Shown in pieces: positions 1 through 7,459 of a stretch of 64,000 bases of DNA; positions within the stretch are counted from its first letter, which is position 1, and each line of letters starts with the position of its first letter. This stretch comes from JBBECJ01 sp963763325. Its GTDB lineage: Bacteria; Chloroflexota; Chloroflexia; Thermomicrobiales; CFX8. The stretch lies in contig CAVXOL010000021.1 in assembly GCA_963763325.1 (NCBI GenBank), forward strand, positions 62,001 through 126,000, in the 5' to 3' direction. The position numbers and the translations under genes were made by a program. Below the pieces are notes generated by a model. The model searched no databases. It was given only the letters and a program-made list of their open reading frames with translations, and had not been told where the DNA came from.

Positions 1-61
1 CTGCCATCGGCGGCCGAGCCTCCGATATCCCCGCCCATGTCTCCTCGTCGAGCGACGTCAT
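1..61 (-). CDS. possible 5' end of a gene leaving the window
   Basis: On the minus strand an ATG at 61 opens a frame, with no stop, that reads MTSLDEETWAGISEARPPMA and runs off the left edge. A second ATG at 38 lies in another frame, just behind a GAGGAG sequence. Too little is visible to assign a family. The stretch from 62 to 266, before the NUDIX gene, shows no supported gene; it presumably holds divergent promoters. Confidence 0.25.
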   Translation of the reverse strand, partial: MTSLDEETWAGISEARPPMA

Positions 62-266
62 GATGTGGTTGAAGGCGAACGGCCGATCGGAGCCTGGACG
101 GTCGGCACATCAGTACCCAGAACGCCACACAACGGCGTCTTCATCACCCGATGCCATCCCTTCGCTGCCCGTGACGTTGCACGTAGCACACCTGTCAGTC
201 CATTATCTGCCGGTGTCACGTGGGATGACCGTCACTCGCTGCAACAATAACCGGAAGGAACCGCGA

Positions 267-803
267 ATGCCGGAAGAGCGCATCTCGTCCGAACGGGTCT
301 TCAATGGCAGGCTGGTCAAGGTACGGGTGGATGCCGTCCGGTTGCCGTCGGGGCGGGAGGCGACGCGCGAGGTCGTCGAGCATCCTGGAGCGGTCGCGAT
401 CCTGCCGGTGACCGAGGCCGGCAAGCTGATCCTCGTCCGCCAGTTCCGCTATGCCGTCGGCAAGAACCTGCTGGAGGTGCCGGCCGGTACACGTGAGCCG
501 GGCGAGCCGGACGAGGAGACGGCCCGTCGTGAGCTGCATGAGGAGGTCGGCCTCGCAGCCAAGACAATCGAGCTTCTGGCGCGCTTCTTCATCTCCCCCG
601 GCTGGTGCAACGAAGAACTGGTCGCCTACCGCGCGACCGGTCTGCGTGAGATCGGCGCCCAGCCGGAGCAGGACGAAGACCTTGAGATCGTCGAGGTCGA
701 TCCTGCCGACGTCCCGGCGCTGATTGCCAGCGGTGAGATCGGCGACGCCAAAACGATCACCGCGATCCTGGCCCACCTGCGGGATGTCGAGCGACTGCCG
801 TAA
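267..803 (+). CDS. NUDIX hydrolase, ADP-ribose pyrophosphatase-like
   Basis: Predicted cytoplasmic NUDIX pyrophosphatase of 178 residues, most like the ADP-ribose/sugar-nucleotide branch that cleaves NDP-X compounds to NMP plus X-phosphate. A complete Nudix box runs from about residue 74 to 95, with the pattern G-x5-E-x7-REL-x-EE-x-G that binds the catalytic metals. The open frame extends upstream to 60, but the ATG at 267 follows a GGAAGGA ribosome-binding site and fits the family N-terminus, so the shorter start is used. It is followed after 5 bases by the convergent arsC. The substrate cannot be fixed from sequence. Confidence 0.9.
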   Translation: MPEERISSERVFNGRLVKVRVDAVRLPSGREATREVVEHPGAVAILPVTEAGKLILVRQFRYAVGKNLLEVPAGTREPGEPDEETARRELHEEVGLAAKTIELLARFFISPGWCNEELVAYRATGLREIGAQPEQDEDLEIVEVDPADVPALIASGEIGDAKTITAILAHLRDVERLP

Positions 804-808
804 CCCGA

Positions 809-1273
809 CTACAGGCGATTGCTGGGACGAGCAGTCTCCAACGGCAACTGGACCCACGTCCGCAACCGCATCGTGATCTCGTTGCGGACTCGCTCGAAGG
901 TTCGGTAGCGCTCGGCCTCCGATCCCACAGCGGCGCTCGGGTCGGGGAATGACCAGTGGATACGCTGCGGGCTGCCGGGGAAGACCGGACAGGTCTCGTT
1001 GGCGCTGTCGCAGACGGTGATGACGTAGTCGAACTCCTGGCCGAGGTATTCGTTCAGATGCTTCGAACGCGCGTCTGAGATATCGATCCCGACGTCGGCC
1101 ATCGCCCGGATCGCCAGCGGGTGAACGCGCGTCGCCTCGGTCCCAGCCGAGACGACCTCGAAGCGCTCGCCGCCGATCTGCGCGAGCAGCGCCTCGGCCA
1201 TCTGCGAGCGGGCGGAGTTGTGGGTACACAGGAACAGCACCCGTATCGGTCGCACGCTCTCTGACTCGATCAT
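809..1273 (-). CDS. arsC: arsenate reductase, thioredoxin-coupled LMW-PTPase type
   Basis: Cytoplasmic arsenate reductase of 154 residues with the low-molecular-weight phosphatase fold. The N-terminal loop CTHNSARS supplies the C-x5-R oxyanion site (Cys16, Arg22). The segment VCDSANETC supplies Cys88 and Cys95, matching the second and third redox cysteines of the thioredoxin-coupled family. It converts As(V) to As(III). The start at 1273 overlaps the stop of the aquaporin gene by four bases (ATGA), implying translational coupling as the last gene of arsR-aqpS-arsC. An upstream in-frame Met at 1378 is rejected because it would lie inside aqpS. Confidence 0.95.
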   Translation of the reverse strand: MIESESVRPIRVLFLCTHNSARSQMAEALLAQIGGERFEVVSAGTEATRVHPLAIRAMADVGIDISDARSKHLNEYLGQEFDYVITVCDSANETCPVFPGSPQRIHWSFPDPSAAVGSEAERYRTFERVRNEITMRLRTWVQLPLETARPSNRL

Positions 1274-1962
1274 GTCGTTTCCTCCAGTCTCTTCCACTGC
1301 AACTCGTCGCCACGGACAAGGCGGTAGAGCAGCGCACCACACGCGGCTCCGACGATCGGTCCGACGAGATAGAGCCATTGACTGTCCCAGGTGCCGGACA
1401 CCAGCGCCGGAGCCAGCGACCTGGCCGGGTTCATCGATGCGCCCGAGATTGGGCCGGCGAACATCGCTTCCAGCCCGACCGTCCCGCCGATCGCGATCGC
1501 CGCCGCCTGGCCGACCGCGCGGACATCAGTCGCGACAGCCATGATGACGAACATCAGAATGCCGGTCAGCACGATCTCAAGCATGAACGATTGGCCGTCA
1601 CTGCCATACGGCAGGGTTGTGCCCAGCGCGCCACTCGTGCCGAACATACCCCGCAGGGTCAGGCTGGCAAGGACTCCGCCGGTGATCTGGGCGACGAGGT
1701 AGGCAGGCACATGCCGGGGTGGGAAATGCCGCGTGAGGGCGAAGGCCAGTGTCACGGCTGGATTGATGTGGGCACCGGAGATGTGGCCAACGGCATAGAT
1801 CATTGTCATCACGATCAGGCCGAAGGTCAGAGCGATACCGACATGGCCGATCGCGCCACCGGTGTAAGCGTCAATCGTGATCGCGCCGGTGCCCGCGAAC
1901 ACTAATCCATATGTGCCGACCAGTTCGGCGAGCGCAGGTCGCCACGGAGTCCAGTCGCTCAT
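1270..1962 (-). CDS. aqpS: aquaglyceroporin-like MIP channel in the ars operon
   Basis: Integral membrane channel of the MIP family, 230 residues, with six predicted membrane segments and both NPA boxes (HINPAV at about 67-69 and SMNPAR at about 178-180). It sits between arsR and arsC where an ArsB or Acr3 pump would usually be. In Sinorhizobium meliloti the equivalent AqpS lets As(III) made by ArsC leave the cell by diffusion. The same role is inferred here, since no arsenite pump is visible in the window. Start chosen at 1962, overlapping the arsR stop by ATGA; an extra upstream Met would sit inside arsR. Confidence 0.88.
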   Translation of the reverse strand: MSDWTPWRPALAELVGTYGLVFAGTGAITIDAYTGGAIGHVGIALTFGLIVMTMIYAVGHISGAHINPAVTLAFALTRHFPPRHVPAYLVAQITGGVLASLTLRGMFGTSGALGTTLPYGSDGQSFMLEIVLTGILMFVIMAVATDVRAVGQAAAIAIGGTVGLEAMFAGPISGASMNPARSLAPALVSGTWDSQWLYLVGPIVGAACGALLYRLVRGDELQWKRLEETT

Positions 1963-2309
1963 CCGGCGTCGCGCTCCAGATCCGGCCCACAAGGTAGCGG
2001 CGTCGGATCGTACTCGCTGTCGTCCAGCAGCCAGCCAAGATACGCCGACGCATCGGTCAGGACAGGCCGGTTGAGCCGGTAGTACAGCCAGCGGCGATCG
2101 GCTGGATTGGCGTGCGACTCGATCAGTCCGGACCGGCGTAGAATGCCAACGTGGTGCGAGACAATACTCTGCTTCAGTTCCAGCCGCTCAACCAGATGGC
2201 AGACACAGAGATCGCGTGTCCTCAGGTGCGCCAGGATCGCCAGCCGAGTTGGGTCGGCCAGTGCCGCGAGCACCTCCTGAGTCTCACTGACATCGACAGT
2301 GGCAACCAT
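1959..2309 (-). CDS. arsR: ArsR/SmtB-family arsenite-responsive repressor
   Basis: Winged-helix repressor of 116 residues. The sequence RDLCVCHLVE (Cys35, Cys37) at the start of the recognition region matches the classical As(III)-binding box of ArsR, and the following segment KQSIVSHHVGILRRSGLI is the DNA-reading helix pair. Binding of As(III) or Sb(III) should release DNA. The start at 2309 follows GGGAAGGG; earlier in-frame Met codons at 2369 and 2438 have no such site. First gene of the arsR-aqpS-arsC operon and probable regulator of the divergent arsO-arsM unit. Confidence 0.93.
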   Translation of the reverse strand: MVATVDVSETQEVLAALADPTRLAILAHLRTRDLCVCHLVERLELKQSIVSHHVGILRRSGLIESHANPADRRWLYYRLNRPVLTDASAYLGWLLDDSEYDPTPLPCGPDLERDAG

Positions 2310-2444
2310 CGCGGGCCCTTCCCAACCAACGTATCGACGATCATTAATGCATAGTCTACGTGAGAGCATAGCAGATGCTGTTAAGCGGAGATGAAGGTGT
2401 CTTACAACCGGGTAGCAGCGTCGCCCTGGAATCTTCACAGGGGG

Positions 2445-2473
2445 TTGACAAACGGTCCCTTGTTTCGTAAATT
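2445..2473 (+). promoter_or_regulatory. sigma70-type promoter of arsO-arsM
   Basis: A perfect -35 TTGACA (2445-2450), a 17-base spacer and a -10 TAAATT (2468-2473). The -10 lies inside the first ArsR-type palindrome, the geometry expected for repression by occlusion. Confidence 0.75.
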
Positions 2474-2479
2474 AACGAA
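2464..2479. promoter_or_regulatory. putative ArsR operator 1
   Basis: TTCGTAAATTAACGAA, an imperfect palindrome covering the arsO -10 box. It shares the TTCGT...ACGAA arms of operator 2 further downstream. Confidence 0.65.
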
Positions 2480-2525
2480 CATACCCCCACCTGCGACGTT
2501 GCGGTGGTGGATTCCTGGCCAATGA

Positions 2526-2543
2526 GTTCGTAATTTTACGAAC
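2526..2543. promoter_or_regulatory. putative ArsR operator 2
   Basis: GTTCGTAATTTTACGAAC: two perfect 8-base arms around TT, in the arsO 5' leader about 20 bases before the start codon. Resembles known ars operators built from TTCGTAA half-sites; assignment to the local ArsR is inferred. Confidence 0.65.
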
Positions 2544-2561
2544 CTGAACGGAGTAGATCCC

Positions 2562-3986
2562 ATGGAGCGGTCGAGTCTTCCGGTCGCCGTCATTGGTGCC
2601 GGCCCCGTCGGTCTCGCGGCAGCAGCGCATCTCATCCAGGCTGGTGAGACGCCGGTCGTCCTTGAAGCCGGCACGACCGTCGGCGCGAGCATGCGCGAGT
2701 GGAGTCACGTCCAGGTCTTCTCGCCCTGGCAGTACAACATCGACCCCGCCGCTCGCGACCTGCTCGACGCTCACGGCTGGGTCGCACCAGACGACGAGGT
2801 CTACCCGACCGGTGGCGAGATTCTCGCCCAGTACCTCGAGCCGCTCGCCGCCCTGCCCGCGCTGGAGCCCCACATCCGGCTCAACGCCCGGGTCGTCGCC
2901 GTCGCGCGGCTGGGCTTCGACAAGATGAAGACGGCCGGTCGCGAGAACGCTCCATTCGTGTTGCGGATCGAAACCTCCGACGGTGACGAGTACGAGGTCC
3001 TGGCGAAGGCCGTCATTGACGCGTCCGGCACCTGGGAGACTCCCAACCCGCTCGGCACCAGTGGCGTGCCTGCTGTCGGGGAAACGCGCCTGGCCGATCG
3101 CATCTTCTACGGCATCCCCGACGTTCATGCCACCTACCGACATCGCTACGCCAACAAGCGTGTCCTCGTGATCGGCAGCGGCCACTCGGCCTTCAATGCG
3201 CTGAACGATCTCGTGGCGCTCAAGCGCGAGGCTCCCGAAACCGAGATCCACTGGGCGATTCGACGCCAGGCACCGGGCCAGATGTTCGGTGGGGGTGAGA
3301 ACGACCAGCTCGCTGCCCGTGGTGAGCTTGGTCGGGGTGTCGAACAGTTGGTCGCCGGTGGTGAGATCAACCTCGTGATGGGCTTCCGGGTCACGCGGCT
3401 CGGCTATTCCGACGATGGCGTCATCGTTGCCAGTGACGACCGCGAGCTGCCACCGGTTGACGAGATCATCGCCACGACCGGCTTCCGCCCCAATCTGTCG
3501 ATGCTCTCCGAGTTGCGTCTCGACCTCGACCCGGCCGTCGAGAGTCCGACTGCCCTCGCGCCACTGATCGACCCGAATGTCCACTCCTGCGGCACCGTCC
3601 GTCCGCACGGCGCCGAGGAGCTCAAGCATCCGGAACCCGACTTCTACATCGCCGGCATGAAGTCCTATGGCCGCGCGCCGACCTTCCTGATGCTGACCGG
3701 CTACGAGCAGGTGCGCTCGATCGTGGCCGCCATCGGCGGTGACTGGGGGAGCGCCCGCCGTGTCGAACTGTCGCTGCCGGAAACGGGTGTCTGCACGCTC
3801 GGCAGCAAGCTGGAGGCGACGAGCGCGATCGGTGGCGGATGCTGCACGACGGCGTCACCAGAACCAGTCCTGGCCGTCGCGACCGTCGGTTCCAGCTGTG
3901 GTTCGCCGTCAGGCTGCGGAACACCCGAACCAGAACTGGCAACCGTTGGAGCGTCACATTCAACCGAAGGAGGGTGCTGCTCGTAA
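2562..3986 (+). CDS. arsO: ars-operon flavin monooxygenase, ArsO-like
   Basis: FAD/NAD(P)H-dependent monooxygenase-like protein, 474 residues. The FAD-binding GxGxxG is AVIGAGPVGLAAAA near residue 9, and the NAD(P)H-binding VLVIGSGHSAFN is near residue 200. ArsO proteins are encoded in ars operons such as arsRBOCT of Streptomyces; their exact reaction is not settled. The last 50 residues are an unusual low-complexity tail with Cys doublets and singles (GGGCCTT, SSCGS, SGCGT, GGCCS), which could bind As(III). The ATG at 2562 lies downstream of two ArsR-type operators. arsM follows after 57 bases, so the two form an operon. Confidence 0.85.
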   Translation: MERSSLPVAVIGAGPVGLAAAAHLIQAGETPVVLEAGTTVGASMREWSHVQVFSPWQYNIDPAARDLLDAHGWVAPDDEVYPTGGEILAQYLEPLAALPALEPHIRLNARVVAVARLGFDKMKTAGRENAPFVLRIETSDGDEYEVLAKAVIDASGTWETPNPLGTSGVPAVGETRLADRIFYGIPDVHATYRHRYANKRVLVIGSGHSAFNALNDLVALKREAPETEIHWAIRRQAPGQMFGGGENDQLAARGELGRGVEQLVAGGEINLVMGFRVTRLGYSDDGVIVASDDRELPPVDEIIATTGFRPNLSMLSELRLDLDPAVESPTALAPLIDPNVHSCGTVRPHGAEELKHPEPDFYIAGMKSYGRAPTFLMLTGYEQVRSIVAAIGGDWGSARRVELSLPETGVCTLGSKLEATSAIGGGCCTTASPEPVLAVATVGSSCGSPSGCGTPEPELATVGASHSTEGGCCS

Positions 3987-4043
3987 AACTCAGCCAATCG
4001 GTTACGATCACCGCAGGCAACCTGCAACGAAAGGGATAACCAG

Positions 4044-4892
4044 ATGACAACGACAACATCCCAGACACCAGAACAACTCCGCGACACCATTCGCGAGCGC
4101 TACGGCGAGGTCGCCCGGTCGGTTTTGACACTGCAGCACACCTCCGCCGCAAGCTGCTGTTCCCCTGCTGGATCGTCGGGCGCGAGCTCGTGCTGCAGCG
4201 GCGAGGCCCAGGCATGGGGCGCCGTCAACTACGACGCCGCCGCGACAGCCGATCTTCCAGAGGAAGCCGTGCTGGCCTCGCTCGGATGCGGCAACCCGAT
4301 CGCGCTGGCAAGGCTGGAACCGGGTCAAACCGTCCTCGACCTCGGCTCGGGCGGCGGGATCGATGTCCTGCTCTCGGCGACCCGCGTCGGGCCGGAGGGT
4401 TTCGTCTACGGCCTCGACATGACCGACGAGATGCTGGAGCTGGCCGAACGCAACAAGGCGGCGGCGGGCGTCGAGAACGTCAAGTTCCTGAAGGGCCAGA
4501 TCGAGAGCATCCCGCTGCCCGACAACAGCGTCGATGTCATCATCTCCAACTGCGTTATCAACCTGTCGGTCGATAAGCCGTCCGTCTTGCGTGAGGCCTA
4601 TCGCGTGCTCAAGCCGGGCGGCCAGTTCGCGGTCTCCGATGTCGTTATTCAGGGCGAGCTCGCGTCCGAAATCCGCTCCAGCGTCGAAGCCTGGGCCGGC
4701 TGTGTCGCCGGCGCGCTGGAGGAGCAGGAGTATCTCGACGGCCTCGCGCTGGCCGGGTTTGAGGACGCTTCGATCGAGGTGACGACCGTCTACAACCCGA
4801 GCGATGTCGTCTCCTGCTGCGCCAACGTCGAATCACCTGATGGAACTGGCCGGATCGTCTCCGGCTTCATCCGGGCACGCAAGCCCGCATAG
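4044..4892 (+). CDS. arsM: arsenite S-adenosylmethionine methyltransferase
   Basis: Cytoplasmic As(III) methyltransferase of 282 residues producing mono-, di- and trimethyl arsenicals. SAM motif I is VLDLGSGGGIDVLL near residue 97. The catalytic cysteines of the family are recognisable: Cys82 in SLGCGNP, Cys170 in ISNCVINLS and Cys220 in WAGCVAGAL. The N-terminus carries two further vicinal pairs (Cys38-39, Cys50-51) in an Ala/Ser-rich linker, and the C-terminus another CC (258-259). Start at 4044 behind AAAGGGA. Second gene of arsO-arsM, closed by a strong terminator. Confidence 0.95.
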   Translation: MTTTTSQTPEQLRDTIRERYGEVARSVLTLQHTSAASCCSPAGSSGASSCCSGEAQAWGAVNYDAAATADLPEEAVLASLGCGNPIALARLEPGQTVLDLGSGGGIDVLLSATRVGPEGFVYGLDMTDEMLELAERNKAAAGVENVKFLKGQIESIPLPDNSVDVIISNCVINLSVDKPSVLREAYRVLKPGGQFAVSDVVIQGELASEIRSSVEAWAGCVAGALEEQEYLDGLALAGFEDASIEVTTVYNPSDVVSCCANVESPDGTGRIVSGFIRARKPA

Positions 4893-4902
4893 CGGCGACG
4901 CT

Positions 4903-4950
4903 CAAACGCGGACCAGCCGCCGGAAATTCCCGGCGGCTGGTCCGCGTTTG
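4903..4950 (+). terminator. rho-independent terminator of arsO-arsM
   Basis: Perfect 21-bp stem (4903-4923 with 4930-4950) around a 6-base loop, followed by TATTGCGTTTTT. Lies 10 bases after arsM and also faces the convergent sigma-factor gene, so it may act both ways. Confidence 0.9.
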
Positions 4951-5002
4951 TATTGCGTTTTTGAGCCGACGAGACACGATGTCGTACTCGGGATGTCGGC
5001 GG

Positions 5003-5602
5003 TTATCCGGGATTCTCTCCATCACAAGAGGCACAGCAGGCGCACGCAGACTCGCCCATGGCGTAGTTGATCACACCGCCGCGCCGGTCGAGCTCGATCT
5101 CGCAGCACGCGCGCAGCAGATCGTGTAGCTGCCGTCGTCCACGCTGGACGCGACTCTTCATCCCGGAGACGGATATCTGTTGCACAGTCGCCGCTTCGCG
5201 CTGTGTCAAACCTTTGACCTCGGTCAACTCCAGCGCCGCTCGGTAGGTCGGAGTGAGTTGTTCAAGCAGCGGCGTGAGACACGGCGCAAGTTCCTCGATT
5301 GCCGAAGAATCATCTGCGTCGACATCCGGTGCCGGTACGAGGTCAAGCTCAGTATCGACCCCCAGCCGTTCACGGCGGCGTCGCGGGGCTCGGTAGTAAT
5401 CGATGATGCTGTTGCGCGCGATCTGGTAGATCCAGGCATGGACGCGCTCTTCGTCCTCGACAGAGTCGATGCGCTCGTGGATACGAACGAAGATATCCTG
5501 CACGACGTCATCGACATCGGCAGGGTTCTCGATCCGTCGTGCGACGAATGATCGTAGCCGTTGGTGAAACGCGTCCCAGAGGACCTCAGTCGTCGCCATC
5601 AT
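5003..5602 (-). CDS. ECF sigma factor, SigZ-like, with Cys-rich tail
   Basis: ECF sigma-70 family protein of 199 residues. Region 2 (DVDDVVQDIFVRIHERI, then HAWIYQIARNSIIDYYR) binds core polymerase and the -10 element. Region 4 (LTQREAATVQQISVSGMKSR) reads the -35. After region 4 comes a SigZ-type tail with RACCEIELD and a final CACCASC cluster. No anti-sigma gene is adjacent; instead the small Cys-rich gene at 5687-5881 lies upstream in the same direction, 84 bases away. Start placed at 5602 (MMATTEV), the first Met after a GGGAGGG site. The thiol-rich tail suggests response to metalloid or thiol stress, by inference only. Confidence 0.85.
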   Translation of the reverse strand: MMATTEVLWDAFHQRLRSFVARRIENPADVDDVVQDIFVRIHERIDSVEDEERVHAWIYQIARNSIIDYYRAPRRRRERLGVDTELDLVPAPDVDADDSSAIEELAPCLTPLLEQLTPTYRAALELTEVKGLTQREAATVQQISVSGMKSRVQRGRRQLHDLLRACCEIELDRRGGVINYAMGESACACCASCDGENPG

Positions 5603-5686
5603 CTCGCTGACAGACCCTCCCTCACTCGCGATTGAGGACGGTTGACACCGCGTCCGCAAAGCATACGGCGCGGTGTCACGCGCACG

Positions 5687-5881
5687 TCACTTGCAGCCGC
5701 AACCCTTAGATTCTGCCTGCGAACCGGCACTCGCCGTTTCGCAGCATGACGCCTTCGCCGACGGCTCACAGCAGCTTGCCTGCTCCGTCGCGGAGCAACA
5801 CGTCGAAACTGACGTTTGTTGCGGGACACGAACCACCGGCGCGCCCGCCTGGATCTCAGTCGTACCGTACTGACTCGTCAT
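5687..5881 (-). CDS. small cysteine-rich protein, metallothionein-like composition
   Basis: 64-residue protein with no recognised domain. After a plain N-terminal half come three vicinal cysteine pairs with short Ala/Ser/Glu spacers (STCCS, ASCCEPS, ASCCETA) and a terminal KGCGCK. The start at 5881 has a good GAAGGGAA ribosome-binding site. It precedes the SigZ-like gene in the same orientation and lies about 800 bases from arsM, whose N-terminus has the same SCCS pattern. A metalloid-buffering or sensing peptide is plausible but unproven. Confidence 0.7.
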   Translation of the reverse strand: MTSQYGTTEIQAGAPVVRVPQQTSVSTCCSATEQASCCEPSAKASCCETASAGSQAESKGCGCK

Positions 5882-5924
5882 TGAGGTGTTCCCTTCTCGA
5901 TCGACTCACGTTCTCAATAGATCC

Positions 5925-5938
5925 CGCTACGAGTAGCG
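5925..5938. promoter_or_regulatory. palindrome upstream of the Cys-rich/sigma unit
   Basis: CGCTAC-GA-GTAGCG, two perfect 6-base arms, 43 bases before the start codon at 5881 and near an AT-rich stretch (CTATAG) that could be a -10. Candidate operator; regulator unknown. Confidence 0.35.
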
Positions 5939-6031
5939 CTATCTATAGAGACGGTGTGACCGGAAAAAGGACGCAATCGGACCAAGGCGAATCTTCGATT
6001 TGTCGCGTACCTGCCGTCCGGTCGTTGTCAA

Positions 6032-6500
6032 TCAGTCCGTGACGAGCCAGGTCCCACCGCGCATCAGTTCGCGGCCGACGAGTTCGTTGGCTTCGCGCCA
6101 GGCCTGCATGCGCTGAGGATAGATCCGGAAATAGGAGTACGGCGTAGCGAGCTGGCGCGGGTCAAAACCGGTCTTGTTCGCGAAGGCATCGCCGACCTCG
6201 GAGGCGAGATCGCCGGATTCAAGCATCTCGACCGTTCCCTCGATCAGGACCAGATCGCGGGTCGGGCCGACACCGACCCGCGCCTTGCCGGTCGCCTGCA
6301 GGTTGCGGCTGGTCGGGCTGGATGTCGGCGTGGCAATCAGCAAGGTCGTGCCATCCCAGAGGAACGACAACGGCACCAGATACGGCGTTCCGTCAACGCT
6401 CGCCGTGGCGATCCATGCGTCTATGTCATCCTCAAGCCGGCGCAGGCTATCCTGCCTGCGCTGCAGATCCGCTGCGGGGCGGCTGGGTCATCGTAGCCAT
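6032..6500 (-). CDS. pyridoxamine 5'-phosphate oxidase-like FMN/F420-binding protein (frame break)
   Basis: Split-barrel flavin-nucleotide-binding protein of about 155 residues. Readable features are DAWIATASVDGTPYLVPLSF, LLIATPTSSPTSRNLQATG and a C-terminal RIYPQRMQAWREANEL, typical of PNPOx-like proteins that bind FMN or F420. The body frame has no usable start. An ATG at 6500 with a GGAGAGG site reads MATMTQPPRSG in a frame shifted by one base and joins at about 6460-6480, so a single-base indel is inferred. Preceded upstream by the terminator of the AhpD-like gene, so probably monocistronic. Confidence 0.75.
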
Positions 6501-6533
6501 GCCTCTCCATTCGACCGAGCAACCGATGTCAGA

Positions 6534-6566
6534 GCGAATCCCCGCTGGCGGCCAGCGGGGATTCGC
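6534..6566 (-). terminator. terminator hairpin after the AhpD-like gene
   Basis: Perfect 15-bp GC-rich stem (6534-6548 with 6552-6566) and a 3-base loop, 35 bases after the stop at 6601. Little T-tract. Confidence 0.65.
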
Positions 6567-6600
6567 GACTGAGCACGATGATCGCACAGCTGTCAGAGAC

Positions 6601-7059
6601 TCAGCCAGCCCATGAGCCAGCGACCTGCCGGGTCGTCACGTTGACGCGGTTGAAGAGGTTGACCGTCGCGATGAAGACGACGAGCGTTCCCAGTTCGGCC
6701 TCGTCGTAGTGCCGGGCGGCCTCTCCCCAGACCTCGTCGGGAACCGGGTCCGACCGATCGCTGAAGCGCGTCATGCATTCGGCCAGCGCCAGCGCGGCCC
6801 GTTCTGCGTCAGTGTAGTAGGGCGCATCCCGCCAGCCTGCGAGTGCGAAGAGACGCTCGTCCGTTTCGCCGGCCTTTCTGGCACTCTTCGAGCCCATGTC
6901 GAGACAGAATCCGCATCCGTTGATCTGGCTCGCACGCTGGTGGACCAGTTCCAGCGTCGAATGAGCGACGCCGCCCTCCTTCAGGGCCGCGATCAGTGCC
7001 AGGATCGGCTCAAGTGCGCCGGGGACGACCATTGCCGGGTTACTCATACGTGGTTCCAT
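6601..7059 (-). CDS. carboxymuconolactone decarboxylase/AhpD-like protein
   Basis: 152-residue AhpD-fold protein. The segment NGCGFCLDMGSKSARKAG holds the CxxC and downstream helix of the alkylhydroperoxidase subfamily, where the Cys pair reduces peroxides. The rest (LFALAGWRDAPYYTDAERAAL...) is typical of the all-helical CMD family, so a role in peroxide or organic-hydroperoxide defence is likely rather than aromatic degradation. Start at 7059 behind AAAGGAG. Its promoter region shares the 400-base gap to the divergent response regulator. Confidence 0.85.
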   Translation of the reverse strand: MEPRMSNPAMVVPGALEPILALIAALKEGGVAHSTLELVHQRASQINGCGFCLDMGSKSARKAGETDERLFALAGWRDAPYYTDAERAALALAECMTRFSDRSDPVPDEVWGEAARHYDEAELGTLVVFIATVNLFNRVNVTTRQVAGSWAG

Positions 7060-7234
7060 CGTTACGCTCCTTTGCGTGCGGTTCGGTGTCGTTACCGAAT
7101 CCTGATCGTGAACACTCAGCGGTCGTTCTCAGGTTTCGTCCTACATCCCGCGCTCCTCGTCTGATCGACCCGGTTCTGTCCATCACTTCTATGACTCATC
7201 AACGACGAGGAATGTGACAGCGGGTTCGCGTACA

Positions 7235-7281
7235 TGCGTACGTACGCACCCCGGACCACAGTACTTTGCGGTACTAGTACT
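7235..7281. promoter_or_regulatory. GTAC-rich palindromes in the 7060-7459 intergenic region
   Basis: TGCGTACGTACGCA (7235-7248) is a perfect 14-base palindrome, followed by two copies of AGTACT (7260-7265 and 7276-7281). The gap from 7060 to 7459 contains no gene; these are its only conspicuous elements. The GTACGTAC core recurs at 17834, 27341, 39681 and 39694. Confidence 0.45.
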
Positions 7282-7459
7282 CCTTCACCGACCAATCATG
7301 CGCTCTGTCCCATTTCCCAATTGATAGCCCGACACTACTATCTGAAGTACGCAAGTCGGAGATTTTGAAACGGGATGCAGGACATCCCACGGGGCGAGAA
7401 TCACGGGTGACGGGACGCCAGGCCAGGGGCGGCGTCGCCCGAGTTGAAGGAGAGCGGTC

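Noticed and set aside
2472..3629. 385-codon minus-strand frame opposite arsO
   Set aside because: Antisense shadow of a gene with clear FAD and NAD(P)H motifs.
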